Positions 10,714 to 18,830 are shown, numbered from the stretch's first letter. The stretch is DNA of 64,000 bases from Kribbella flavida DSM 17836 (GCF_000024345.1 NC_013729.1:6448001-6512000); one strand, 5' to 3'. Notes: generated from the sequence alone by a model not told the origin. Numbers and translations: made by a program.

Positions 10714-11649
10714 CTACTGGGAGGCGTCGGGACGGCTCAGACCGGCGGTGGCGATGTGGAGCGTGATGGCAGCGGAGTCCAGGCGCGGGTGGGCCAGGGC
10801 GGAGACAGCTCGGGCACCTTCGACAGTGAGGTCGCGGATCCACTGGTCGGGGGCGCTGAGACCGAGCCGCTCGATCGCGTTGACGCTGCCCAGGAAGAGC
10901 CTGGACTCCACGACGGACCACGGGCGGCCACGCTCCCAGGTGATGGCGTCGACCGCGCGCGGTGGTTGCTGCCAGCCACCGTCCGGAGTGCGCTGGTTGC
11001 CGTAGATGAGTGTCCCGTCCGGGCGGAACACCCCGACCCGGTCGGCGAACGTCTCGCCGTCCGCGGCCGCGGCAGCTCGGAGTACACCGCGGTAGCCGGC
11101 GTCGTGCTCGGCCTGTCCGGCCATCCGGCTGTGGCCGAAGATCTCCAGTGCTCGCAGATACCGGTCCAGCACCGTGAACCGGCTGACCGCCTCGTGCACC
11201 GCGATGAACGCGATCTCCACCTGGTAGCCGGCCTCCTGGAACTTGCGGGCCGGCTCCTCGAACTCCGACGGGTCGAGCAGCTCCGACTCCAGCACCACGT
11301 CGTACCGGCGGTTCACGGCGTGCCCCACGGCCTGGGCCAGCCAGCGCCGTCCGTCGGGTCGGAGGTAGCGGCCGTCGGCGGGTGCCTCGCGCTGCATCAC
11401 CTCGTGGAAGCGCGGGTGGTACGGCTCGTAGGCGGCGGTGCTGAGCACGACGGGGCGACCCCGCTCGCTGAGCACGTCCCGGGCGGCAGCAGAGACCACC
11501 GCCTTGCCCGCGCCGGGCTGACCGGCGACGACAACCGCGATCGGATGCTGCTGCGGAGTGCCGGTCAGCTCGGCGGGCACGATCCGGTCCCGGAAGAGCC
11601 GGAAGCTCTCCAGGTCGTTGAGCGCATACCCGTCCGGCACGTCAGCCAC
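10714..11649 (-). CDS. Zeta-toxin-family P-loop protein, degenerate active site
   Basis: 311 residues. The fold markers of zeta toxins (UDP-N-acetylglucosamine kinases) are present: VVVAGQPGAGK at residues 40-49, then YEPYHPRF, the ESELLDPSEF segment, GYQVEIAFIAVHEAVS, and HD in AEHDAGYRG. Two key positions look altered. The P-loop Ser/Thr is Ala50 (GQPGAGKA), and the usual (N/D)GD before the YHP motif reads STA (residues 70-72), so the catalytic Asp appears missing. It may be an inactive or repurposed kinase. The GTG at 11649 overlaps the upstream ORF by eight bases (GTGGCTGA), as in toxin-antitoxin pairs; the longer in-frame extension is read from that upstream gene. Confidence 0.75.
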   Translation of the reverse strand: MADVPDGYALNDLESFRLFRDRIVPAELTGTPQQHPIAVVVAGQPGAGKAVVSAAARDVLSERGRPVVLSTAAYEPYHPRFHEVMQREAPADGRYLRPDGRRWLAQAVGHAVNRRYDVVLESELLDPSEFEEPARKFQEAGYQVEIAFIAVHEAVSRFTVLDRYLRALEIFGHSRMAGQAEHDAGYRGVLRAAAAADGETFADRVGVFRPDGTLIYGNQRTPDGGWQQPPRAVDAITWERGRPWSVVESRLFLGSVNAIERLGLSAPDQWIRDLTVEGARAVSALAHPRLDSAAITLHIATAGLSRPDASQ

Positions 11650-12157
11650 GCCCGTCGCCCCAGCCCTCGGCACCCCCGTCGAGCCCGCCGCCCGCACCGA
11701 AGCCGTCGCCCTCGTCGTCGTGCTTGTCGTCGTGCTCCGGCCGGGCATCGCCGGCGTAGCTCGCGTCACTGTCCCCGGCGAGATCATCCTCGTCCGCCTC
11801 GCCGGGCTGCGCTGCGAGCGGGACGCCGTCATCGTCCGGTACGCCGATGAGGGCCTCGCCGGCGTCGCTGACCCGGCGGATCCCCGCGGCGTCGGCCGGG
11901 CTCAGCGCCAGTGCCTCCGCCACCCAGATCCGTTGCTCCGTACGCAACCGCTCGAGCTGCTCGACGTCCGGTTCGGCCTCCGCCTCGGCGGCCTCGATCG
12001 TGGCGGTGTACCACCCGACGACCTGCCGGCAGCCCTCCAGCGCGACCTCGTACGCGACCGACTGCCGGGCCGGCCAGGACGCCGTCCCGATCCCCGCGAG
12101 AACGTTGATCCCGGCGCCGTCGACCACGCCGGAAAGATACTCGACCGTTCGGGTCAC
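11642..12157 (-). CDS. Putative antitoxin-like partner of the zeta protein
   Basis: 171 residues. Residues 1-100 look structured, with a conserved-looking start VVDGAGINVLAGIGTASWPA and an amphipathic, Glu-rich helical part. Residues 105-171 form a low-complexity acidic tail rich in Asp, Glu and Gly. The GTG at 12157 overlaps the bsaP stop as GTGA and the 3' end overlaps the zeta-like gene by eight bases. Position directly upstream of a zeta toxin and the coupling suggest an antitoxin or chaperone role, but I do not recognise epsilon-antitoxin sequence, so this rests on context. Confidence 0.6.
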   Translation of the reverse strand: MTRTVEYLSGVVDGAGINVLAGIGTASWPARQSVAYEVALEGCRQVVGWYTATIEAAEAEAEPDVEQLERLRTEQRIWVAEALALSPADAAGIRRVSDAGEALIGVPDDDGVPLAAQPGEADEDDLAGDSDASYAGDARPEHDDKHDDEGDGFGAGGGLDGGAEGWGDGRG

Positions 12158-12345
12158 CCGGACCGCTCGCCGTGCACCGAGCACCGCGCGCGCCACCCGG
12201 TCGGGCTGACCTGCACGACCATCCGCCGCCGGCACTGCTCGCAGTACCGCGGAGGCTCCAGCCGCAGTGCCCGCGCACAGGCTTCGTGATCGGCCGCGGC
12301 CGCGTCACGACCGCAGTGCCCGCAGTACAGGACCGTCTCGTTCAC
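12154..12345 (-). CDS. bsaP: Biotin synthase auxiliary protein
   Basis: 63 residues, Cys-rich. Cys8, Cys11, Cys23, Cys35, Cys38 and Cys55 with His10, His20 and His58 make a metal or Fe-S site likely. The block RLEPPRYCEQCRRRMVVQV is typical of actinobacterial BsaP, which supports the biotin synthase BioB, probably by maintaining the auxiliary cluster that donates sulfur. The GTG overlaps the bioB stop as GTGA, and its own stop overlaps the next start the same way. A much longer open frame covers this region but belongs to bioB's shadow. Confidence 0.85.
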   Translation of the reverse strand: MNETVLYCGHCGRDAAAADHEACARALRLEPPRYCEQCRRRMVVQVSPTGWRARCSVHGERSG

Positions 12346-13337
12346 AGCGTCTTCTGCAGTTCCTTGACCGGCATCTTGAGGTCGGCGAGCAGGTCCAGGT
12401 CCGCGGTCGCCGGCCGGCCCAGGGTGGTCAGGTAGTTGCCGACGATGACCGCGTTGATGCCGCCGAGCAGCCCGTCCCGGGTGCCCAGGTCGCCCAGCGT
12501 CAGCTCGCGCCCACCGGCGTACCGCAGGATCGTCTTCGGCATCGCCAGCCGGAACGCCGCGATCGTGCGCAGGGCGTCCTTGCCGTCCATCACCGGCAGG
12601 TCGCCGAACGGCGTGCCGGGGCGCGGGTTGAGGAAGTTCAGCGGCACCTCGTGCGGCTCCAGCTCGGCCAGTTGGGCGGCCAGCTCGGCCCGCTGCTCCA
12701 GCGTCTCGCCCATCCCGACCAGTCCGCCGCAGCACAGCTCCATGCCGGACTGCTTGACCATCACACAGGTCTCCCAGCGCTCCTCGAAGGAGTGGGTGGT
12801 CACCACGTCACCGAAGTACGAGCGCGCGGACTCCAGGTTGTGGTTGTAGCGGTGCACGCCCATCGCCTTGAGCTCGTCCACCTGGTCCTGGGTCAGCATG
12901 CCGAGCGAGCAGGCGATGTTGATGTCGACCTCGGCGGTGATCGCCTCGATGCCCGCCTTCACCTGCTCCATCAGCCGGGCGTCGGGCCCGCGCACGGCGG
13001 CGACGATGCAGAACTCCGTCGCGCCGGTCTTCGCGGTCTCCTTGGCGGCCTCGACCAGCTCCGGGATGTTCAGCCAGACCGAGCGGACCGGCGAGGTGAA
13101 CTGACCGGACTGCGAGCAGAAGTGGCAGTCCTCGGGGCAGCCGCCGGTCTTCAGCGAGATGATGCCCTCCACCTCGACCTCCTCACCACACCACTTCACC
13201 CGAACCTCGTGGGCCAGCGCGAGCAGCTCGGGCAGCTGGTCGTCGGGCGTACGCAGGACCTCGGCCAGCTGCTCCTGCGACAGGCCGTCCCCCTGCTCGA
13301 GGACCTGAGTACGGGCGGTGTCGAGGATGCCGGTCAT
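12342..13337 (-). CDS. bioB: Biotin synthase (radical SAM)
   Basis: 331 residues. Inserts sulfur into dethiobiotin using SAM radicals. The radical-SAM cluster motif is GCPEDCHFC with Cys67, Cys71 and Cys74. The N-terminus MTGILDTARTQV is family-typical, and YNHNLESARSYF and FLNPRPGTP follow. The ATG sits behind AGGAG. It is first in a leftward run bioB-bsaP-antitoxin-like-zeta-like with overlapping ends. The upstream region (13338-13535) is shared with a divergent gene and carries a TGAACC direct repeat. Confidence 0.97.
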   Translation of the reverse strand: MTGILDTARTQVLEQGDGLSQEQLAEVLRTPDDQLPELLALAHEVRVKWCGEEVEVEGIISLKTGGCPEDCHFCSQSGQFTSPVRSVWLNIPELVEAAKETAKTGATEFCIVAAVRGPDARLMEQVKAGIEAITAEVDINIACSLGMLTQDQVDELKAMGVHRYNHNLESARSYFGDVVTTHSFEERWETCVMVKQSGMELCCGGLVGMGETLEQRAELAAQLAELEPHEVPLNFLNPRPGTPFGDLPVMDGKDALRTIAAFRLAMPKTILRYAGGRELTLGDLGTRDGLLGGINAVIVGNYLTTLGRPATADLDLLADLKMPVKELQKTL

Positions 13338-13436
13338 CGTTCTCCTGGCTCAGCGGGGTCGGGTCGGCTCACTGTAAACGAGGGCCTGCGACGCACCGGT
13401 CCGGCGGCTGGTTTCGTCGGCTTGCTCACCCGGCGG

Positions 13437-13453
13437 TGAACCGGAAGTGAACC
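13437..13453. promoter_or_regulatory. TGAACC direct repeat in bioB divergent promoter
   Basis: Two TGAACC hexamers (13437-13442 and 13448-13453) are spaced by 11 bases, about one helical turn, roughly 100 bases upstream of bioB and 85 upstream of the divergent small gene. TGAAC is also the half-site of actinobacterial BioQ operators, but those are inverted (TGAAC-N3-GTTAC) and no inverted partner is seen here. It is only a candidate regulator site. Confidence 0.25.
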
Positions 13454-13535
13454 CTTGGCGTTGCTACGTTCTCGGCGTTCGTCCCGGCGGCGGACAGTCC
13501 GAGCCGCACGGACGGCTCCCGGAAGAAGGAGAAGG

Positions 13536-13778
13536 ATGGCCAAGTTCAGGAAGAAGTCCACCGGCCAGGAGGTCCAGGGCGGTCACTCGACCGGTGCGTC
13601 CGGTTCGAGCCAGGAGAAGCACCAGCGCGGCGACCAGCGGCGCATCCAGGACCAGCAGGGCACGAAGGCGAAGCAGAAGAGCGGCATGTTCAACAAGAAC
13701 ACCCGGTCCGGCCGGGAGGCCGCTGCCGCCAACAAGGCCGCCCAGGAGGCGCAGAAGAAGAAGGGCCGCGGCCGCTGA
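13536..13778 (+). CDS. Small basic low-complexity protein
   Basis: 80 residues, starts MAKFRKKSTGQEVQ, ends KKKGRGR; rich in Lys, Arg, Gln, Gly and Ala, with almost no hydrophobic core, so probably disordered and nucleic-acid binding. The ATG at 13536 has an ideal AAGGAGAAGG site; the frame extends upstream but that part looks like promoter. Divergent from bioB. Family not recognised. Confidence 0.65.
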   Translation: MAKFRKKSTGQEVQGGHSTGASGSSQEKHQRGDQRRIQDQQGTKAKQKSGMFNKNTRSGREAAAANKAAQEAQKKKGRGR

Positions 13779-13814
13779 CCCCCACCACCGGGGTGTCTCC
13801 GCCAGCATCACGCA

Positions 13815-13845
13815 GCTGACCGGCCCACCGGCACGGGGGGTCAGC
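13815..13845. terminator. Possible hairpin terminator between convergent genes
   Basis: A 7-base inverted repeat (GCTGACC at 13815-13821, GGTCAGC at 13839-13845) with a 17-base loop lies between the small basic gene and the convergent MiaA-like gene. No U-tract follows on either strand, so this is weak. Confidence 0.25.
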
Positions 13846-13913
13846 CGCGTGACCGCCAAGCGGGCGGGAGCGCTCGGCCGGCGTGGTCGTCAGGCGGAGC
13901 GCGTGGTGACGCC

Positions 13914-15017
13914 TCAGCGGCGTTTGCCGGTGGGGCGGGCGGGGCGGCGGCCGGACGGCTTGCTGCCGGCCTTTCCCGCTCCCGGCTGGCCGGCGCCCGA
14001 TCTGCCGCCCGATCCGGGCTTGCCGGTCGCCGCGGGTTTCGGTGGCTCGGCGCGCTGGGCGGCGACCACGGCGTCGAAGGCGTCGCCGGGGCCGCGGACC
14101 ATCTTCAGGCCGGCCAGCTTCGGGAACACCGCGCGCTGCCGCTTGGTGTGCGCCTGGATCCGCTCCACCACCCGCTGCCGGACCTCGCTCTGGTCGGCCG
14201 CGCCCAGCTTCTCCACCGCCAGCCCTCGCTCCAGCGCGACGTCGAACCACTCGGTGTACCCATGCGTGTGGACCACCTGGTTCGCCGTCTTCTTGCCGAG
14301 CCGCCGGTACTGCGTCAGCAGGTCGTACCGCTGCTCGAGCCCGAGCACCTCGTCGCGCAGACCGCGCCGGACCTGGTCGTCGTAGGTCTCGGCGACCCGG
14401 CGGTCGATGTCCGCGGCCGGCCGGTCCACGCCGAGCATCACCGTCCGGGTCGGCACGGTGGCCACCGCCCGTTCCGGGTCGTTGCCGACGGCATGCGCCA
14501 GGGCGTTGATCACGCCGTCGTAGTTGTTCGCGTGCACCTTCGCCGCGGCCTGCTTGTCCAGCCGGGCCAGCACCTCGTGCGCGTCGGCGGCCATGCTGCG
14601 CGGGAAGTCCCGGCGCAGCGACGCCCGCGCCTCGGCGACCGCGTCCACCTCCCAGCCCTCCAGCAGCGAGCGGACGTAGACGCCGGTGCCTCCGACAACC
14701 ACCGGTACGCCGCCGGCCGCCCAGCAGGCGTCCATCCGGCGCCGGGCCTGCGCCACGTACGTCTCCAGCTCGAGCTTCCGCACCGGCTCGGTGACGTCGA
14801 GCATCGCGTGCGGGATGCCGCGCATCTCGGCGGGCGTCGTCTTGGAGGTGCCGATGTCCATGTACCGGTAGACCTGCCGGGAGTCGGCCGAGATCACCAG
14901 CGGGTCCAGCCCGAGCTCGTCACGCAGCCGCAGGCACAGCTCGACCGAGACCTTGGTCTTGCCGGCCGAGGTCGGTCCGTACAGGGCGACCAGCAGGCGG
15001 GGCGGGGTGGCGGGCAT
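13914..15017 (-). CDS. MiaA-like isopentenyltransferase-family P-loop protein
   Basis: 367 residues. N-terminal P-loop GPTSAGKT at 14-21, then ISADSRQVYRYMDIGTSK (residues 42-59), which matches the substrate/Asp-Ser motif of tRNA dimethylallyltransferase MiaA, and VVVGGTGVYVRSLLEGW. The middle region diverges from standard MiaA, and a 60-residue tail rich in Gly, Ser, Lys and Arg has been added (from about residue 305). It is away from the usual actinobacterial miaA context (dapF/hflX), so it may be a paralogue acting on another adenine substrate. The ATG at 15017 is chosen because the 48 upstream codons look non-coding. Confidence 0.75.
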   Translation of the reverse strand: MPATPPRLLVALYGPTSAGKTKVSVELCLRLRDELGLDPLVISADSRQVYRYMDIGTSKTTPAEMRGIPHAMLDVTEPVRKLELETYVAQARRRMDACWAAGGVPVVVGGTGVYVRSLLEGWEVDAVAEARASLRRDFPRSMAADAHEVLARLDKQAAAKVHANNYDGVINALAHAVGNDPERAVATVPTRTVMLGVDRPAADIDRRVAETYDDQVRRGLRDEVLGLEQRYDLLTQYRRLGKKTANQVVHTHGYTEWFDVALERGLAVEKLGAADQSEVRQRVVERIQAHTKRQRAVFPKLAGLKMVRGPGDAFDAVVAAQRAEPPKPAATGKPGSGGRSGAGQPGAGKAGSKPSGRRPARPTGKRR

Positions 15018-15236
15018 GGCGCCAACTCTACCGATCCGCACCCGAGAGAAATTTCTGCGGAACCTCGTGACCTTCGGTGAATGGCCTCGTTGAAGTGTGC
15101 AGAGGCGGTCACCGCAAGGAGACCGCCACCCGGTTCGAAGAGTGAGAGAAATGCCGATCATTACGATCAGCGCGCAGAGTGGTCACAACCACTCCTAGCA
15201 GCTCGAAACTCCGGGAATCGGAGGTAGAGTGGGGTA
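15018..15236. other. Intergenic region with two short palindromes
   Basis: No convincing coding frame. Two inverted repeats are visible: GGCGGTC at 15104-15110 with GACCGCC at 15121-15127, and AGTGGT at 15178-15183 with ACCACT at 15188-15193. These could be operators for the leftward MiaA-like gene or for the rightward transcript proposed at 15237. A promoter-like TCGAAA (15203-15208) and TAGAGT (15225-15230), 16 bases apart, points rightward. Confidence 0.4.
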
Positions 15237-15436
15237 CATGAGCTCGGGTCGCCAGCTGTGGTTGGTGACCCGATCCCAAAGCGCCGGGCGCCTCACCCCG
15301 GCTTGAGTGGGTCCCTCGGGAAACGATTTGGGCGGAAACGTTCCCGAGGGACCTGCTCCCTTTTCTGACACAGAACGTGCCGACCGGCACACGGTGAGCC
15401 CTCACTTCGGACATTCTTCCGAAATGAGGGCTTTTC
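15237..15436 (+). ncRNA. Candidate structured small RNA with terminator
   Basis: About 200 bases with no plausible ORF but ordered structure. Three hairpins are visible: TCGGGTC/GACCCGA at 15244-15250 and 15267-15273; a perfect 13-base stem at 15310-15322 and 15341-15353 with an 18-base loop; and an intrinsic terminator at 15397-15435. A weak sigma-70-like promoter lies just upstream. Both flanking protein genes are read leftward, so the transcript would be free-standing. It does not match 6S, 6C, T-box or a riboswitch class I know. Confidence 0.4.
15397..15435 (+). terminator. Intrinsic terminator
   Basis: AGCCCTCA (15397-15404) and TTCGGA (15406-15411) pair with TCCGAA (15418-15423) and TGAGGGCT (15425-15432), one mismatch, six-base loop, followed by TTTT. 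A textbook rho-independent terminator on the plus strand where no plus-strand protein gene ends; this is the main support for an RNA gene upstream. Confidence 0.7.
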
Positions 15437-15482
15437 ACCTTCTGGCGCTCAGCGGGAATCCCACCGCATTGTTGTCATCGCG

Positions 15483-17195
15483 TCACGATTTCGTCACAGG
15501 ATGCTGCGCGCTGGTGATCTGCACAATGGGCAGCCGCAGCGCCCCGGGCGCATTCACCGGGACGACCGGCCGCGCGGGCTGCACCGGCGCCACCCGCCGG
15601 TACGGCGTACCGGGGGCCGGCCGCGGATCGGCCTCGCCCTTGTTCGGCCAGAACGCCAGCGCCCGCTCGGCCTGTGCGGTGATCGTCAGCGACGGGTTGA
15701 CGCCCAGGTTCGCCGAGATCGTCGAGCCGTCCATGATGTGCAGGCCCGCGTACCCGTAGACCCGGTGGTACGCGTCGACGACGCCGGTCTCGGCGGAGTC
15801 GCCGATCGCGCAGCCCCCGATGAAGTGCGCGGTCATCGGCACGTTGAACGGCTCCCCGATGGTGCCGCCGGGCGTGCCACCCATCACCTTGGCCATCCGC
15901 CGGACCACCTCGTTCGCGACCGGGATCCAGGACGGGTTGGGGGCACCGTGGCCCTGCTTCGAGGTGAGCCGCCAGCGGCCGACCCGGTCCCGCCGGCCGA
16001 AGGTGGTGATCGAGTTGTCCTCGGTCTGCATCACCAGCGCGATCACCGTGCGCTCCGACCAGTGCTTCAGGTCGTACAGCCGGCGGATGTTCTTGCGCTG
16101 CACCCCCAGTTCCCGCAGCCAGGTCCGCCAGCGCGGGATGTCGCCGTCGCCGTCGGTCAGCACGGTCTGCAGCAGCGACATCGCGTTGCTGCCCTTGCCG
16201 TACCGGACCGGCTCGATGTGAGTGATCTCGTCGGGGTGGAACGACGACGTGATCGCCACCCCGCGGCTGTAGTCGACGTCGCGGTTCAGCGCGATCGCGC
16301 CCAGCAACGACTCGGAGTTGGTCCGGGTCAGCACGCCCAGCCGGTCCGACAGCCTCGGCAGCTTGCCCTCGTCGCGGAGCCGGTGCAGCAACTTGGCCGT
16401 ACCGAGCGCGGAGGCGGCGAAAACGACCTGTTCCGCGGTGAACCGGCGGACCTTCTTCCGGTTCGACGTCCCCCGGGTCTCGATCAGGTAGCCGCCGCCG
16501 GACAGCGGCTCGACCGAGGTCACCGTCGTCATCGGGTACACCTCCGCGCCGGCCTGCTCGGCCAGGTAGAGGTAGTTCTTGGTCAGGGTGTTCTTCGCGT
16601 TGTGCCGGCAGCCGGTCATGCACTCGCCGCAGTCGATGCACCCGCTGCGCCGCGGCCCGACGCCGCCGAAGTACGGGTCGTCGACCTCGACCCCCGGCTC
16701 GCCGAAGAAGATGCCGACCGGGGTGGGGTGGAACGTGTCGCCCACGCCCATGTCGTCGGCGACCTGCTTCATCACCTTGTCGGCCGGGCTGAAGTGCGGG
16801 TACGTCGTCACGCCGAGCATGCGCTTCGCCTGGTCGTAGTACGGCGCCAGCTCGCTCTTCCAGTCGGTGATGTGGGCCCACTGCCGGTCGGCGTAGAAGG
16901 CCGGCAGCGGCTCGTACAGGGTGTTGGCGTAGACCAGGCTGCCGCCGCCGACGCCCGCGCCGGACAGGATGATCACGTCGCGCAGGGCGCTGATCCGCTG
17001 GATGCCGTACCAGCCGAGCTTCGGCGCGAACAGGAACCGGTTCTTGTCCCACGAGTTCTTCGCGAACCCGGCGTCCTCGAACCGGGCACCCGCTTCCAGG
17101 ACCGCGACCCGGTAGCCCTTCTCGACCAGCCGCAGGGCGCTGACGCTGCCGCCGAAGCCGGACCCGATGATCACCACGTCGTGGTCGAAGCGCAT
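15483..17195 (-). CDS. GMC oxidoreductase, ChoD-type (cholesterol-oxidase-like)
   Basis: 570 residues, FAD-dependent. Dinucleotide-binding GSGFGG at residues 11-16; second FAD motif around SGAGVGGGSLVYANTL; C-terminal MTAHFIGGCAIG with the GMC active-site His and GVNPSLTITAQAER. An unusual Cys-rich insert CIDCGECMTGCRHNA near residue 190 resembles a ferredoxin-like motif and is typical of the M. tuberculosis ChoD (Rv3409c) group. The neighbourhood (guaA, guaB3, guaB) matches M. tuberculosis. Whether the substrate is a sterol is unproven for this group. The ATG at 17195 follows AGGGAGAC. It lies 31 bases after the aldehyde dehydrogenase, probably in one operon. Confidence 0.88.
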   Translation of the reverse strand: MRFDHDVVIIGSGFGGSVSALRLVEKGYRVAVLEAGARFEDAGFAKNSWDKNRFLFAPKLGWYGIQRISALRDVIILSGAGVGGGSLVYANTLYEPLPAFYADRQWAHITDWKSELAPYYDQAKRMLGVTTYPHFSPADKVMKQVADDMGVGDTFHPTPVGIFFGEPGVEVDDPYFGGVGPRRSGCIDCGECMTGCRHNAKNTLTKNYLYLAEQAGAEVYPMTTVTSVEPLSGGGYLIETRGTSNRKKVRRFTAEQVVFAASALGTAKLLHRLRDEGKLPRLSDRLGVLTRTNSESLLGAIALNRDVDYSRGVAITSSFHPDEITHIEPVRYGKGSNAMSLLQTVLTDGDGDIPRWRTWLRELGVQRKNIRRLYDLKHWSERTVIALVMQTEDNSITTFGRRDRVGRWRLTSKQGHGAPNPSWIPVANEVVRRMAKVMGGTPGGTIGEPFNVPMTAHFIGGCAIGDSAETGVVDAYHRVYGYAGLHIMDGSTISANLGVNPSLTITAQAERALAFWPNKGEADPRPAPGTPYRRVAPVQPARPVVPVNAPGALRLPIVQITSAQHPVTKS

Positions 17196-17226
17196 GCTGT
17201 CTCCCTGTCTGGGCCGGACCACGGGG

Positions 17227-18819
17227 TCAGGACCGGCCGAGCTTCTTCAGCAGCCGCAGCACGCCCGTCATCAGCTCCGCGTAGGTCTCGTCGTCGATGC
17301 CGTGCGACGCCGCGACCGGCAGCAACCGCTGGGTGGCGATCGCCTGCGGGTCGACGTACCGGCGGATCCCCTCGACGCCCTGCCGGCGGCCCAGACCCGA
17401 GGACCGCATGCCGCCCATCGGGGTGTCGATCGACCCGAAGGTCGCGCCGTAGCCCTCGTTCACGTTCACGGTACCGGCGACCAGCTGGGCCGCGATCGCC
17501 CGGCCGCGCCGGCCGTCCCGGGTCCAGACGCTGGCGTTCAGCCCGTAGTCGCCCTCGTTGGCGCGCTCGATCGCCTCGGACTCGTCGGAGAACCGGTAGA
17601 GCGAGACCACCGGCCCGAAGGTCTCCTGGTCGAAGCACTCCATCTCCGGCGTCACCCCGGACAGCACGGTCGGCTCGTAGAACAGCGCGCCGAGGTCCGG
17701 CCGGGCCCTGCCGCCGGCCAGCACGACGGCGCCCTTCGCGCGGGCGTCCTCGACGTGCCGGCTGACCGTCTCCAGCTGGGCCTTCGAGACCAGCGAGCCC
17801 AGGTCGACGTCCCAGCCGGTGCCCGCCGACAGCTTCAGCTTCTTCACCCGGTCCAGGAACGCGGTCACGAAGGCGTCGTACACCTGGTCGGCGACGTACA
17901 GGCGCTCGATCGACACGCACAGCTGACCCGCGCTGTTGAAGCAGGCCCGGACGGCGCCTTCGGCGGCGCGCTGCACGTCGGCGTCGCGCAGCACGAGCAT
18001 CGGGTTCTTGCCGCCGAGCTCGAGGCTGCAACCGATCAGCCGCTCGCCGGCCTGCTGGGCGATCAGGCGGCCGGTCTTGGTCGAGCCGGTGAAGCAGACG
18101 TAGTCGGCGTTCTGGATGATCGCGCCGCCGACCGTCGGGCCGTCGCCGTTGACCGGCTGCCAGGCGTCCCGGGGCAGGCCTGCCTCGTACAGCAGCTCGA
18201 TCGCCCGCAGCGCCGTCAGCGGGGTCTGGCTGTCGGGCTTGTGCACCACCGTGTTGCCGGCCAGGACAGCGGGCAGACCGTCGGCCACCGCCATGCTGAG
18301 CGGGTAGTTCCACGGCGAGATGATGCCGACGACACCCTTCGGCACGAAGCGCTGCTCGGCCCGGGTGAGCACCGGGAACACGCCGAGCTTGCGCTGCGGC
18401 CCGAGCAGCTCGGCGGCCTTGCGGCCGTAGTACCGGGCGGTGAGCGCGACGTGCGCGACCTCCTCGAAGGCCTGCTTGCGCGCCTTGCCGGACTCCAGGA
18501 TCACCAGGTCGACGAGCTCGTGCCGGTGGTCGAGCACGAGGTCGTGGTAGCGGAGCAGGATCGCGGCGCGGTCGGCGAGCGCGGTGGTCCTCCAGCCGCG
18601 CTGCGTCCGCCGGGCCGAGCGGACCGCGGCGACCACGTCGTCCGGCCCCGACACCGGCAGCTCGGCGACCGGCTGCCCGGTGGCCGGCGCGTACGACGTC
18701 CGGGTGCCGGCCGTGGCCCGGAGCAAACCGGACAGCCGCCGGATCACCGACTGGTCGGTGGCGTACGACGCGGTCGGGTCGAGCTCGGGGTCGGCAGGGA
18801 TCGAGGTCTGCTCGCTCAT
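17227..18819 (-). CDS. Succinate-semialdehyde dehydrogenase (GabD2-type ALDH)
   Basis: 530 residues, NAD(P)-dependent aldehyde dehydrogenase. Visible: ISPWNYPLSMAVADGLPAVLAGN (cofactor site), FTGSTKTGR, LELGGKNPMLVL with the general-base Glu, and FNSAGQLCVSIERLY with the catalytic Cys near residue 295. The sequence is closest to succinic-semialdehyde dehydrogenase 2 of mycobacteria. Upstream of the flavin oxidase in the same direction, it may oxidise an aldehyde from that reaction, but this is inference. A palindrome sits just before its start (18831-18847). Confidence 0.88.
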   Translation of the reverse strand: MSEQTSIPADPELDPTASYATDQSVIRRLSGLLRATAGTRTSYAPATGQPVAELPVSGPDDVVAAVRSARRTQRGWRTTALADRAAILLRYHDLVLDHRHELVDLVILESGKARKQAFEEVAHVALTARYYGRKAAELLGPQRKLGVFPVLTRAEQRFVPKGVVGIISPWNYPLSMAVADGLPAVLAGNTVVHKPDSQTPLTALRAIELLYEAGLPRDAWQPVNGDGPTVGGAIIQNADYVCFTGSTKTGRLIAQQAGERLIGCSLELGGKNPMLVLRDADVQRAAEGAVRACFNSAGQLCVSIERLYVADQVYDAFVTAFLDRVKKLKLSAGTGWDVDLGSLVSKAQLETVSRHVEDARAKGAVVLAGGRARPDLGALFYEPTVLSGVTPEMECFDQETFGPVVSLYRFSDESEAIERANEGDYGLNASVWTRDGRRGRAIAAQLVAGTVNVNEGYGATFGSIDTPMGGMRSSGLGRRQGVEGIRRYVDPQAIATQRLLPVAASHGIDDETYAELMTGVLRLLKKLGRS

Positions 18820-18830
18820 CTGTCCAGGCT

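Noticed and set aside
13334..13561. 75-codon minus-strand frame overlapping the bioB start as ATGA, with hydrophobic start MDFFLNLAILLLL
   Set aside because: It is antisense to the start of the small basic protein (13536-13778); the hydrophobic run is simply the complement of its Lys-rich codons, and the rest is Arg/Pro-rich. The divergent promoter region explains it better.
15237..15436. tRNA, 6S RNA, 6C RNA or T-box leader
   Set aside because: No cloverleaf or CCA-like end, no C-rich loops, no T-box antiterminator motif, and no downstream gene on that strand.
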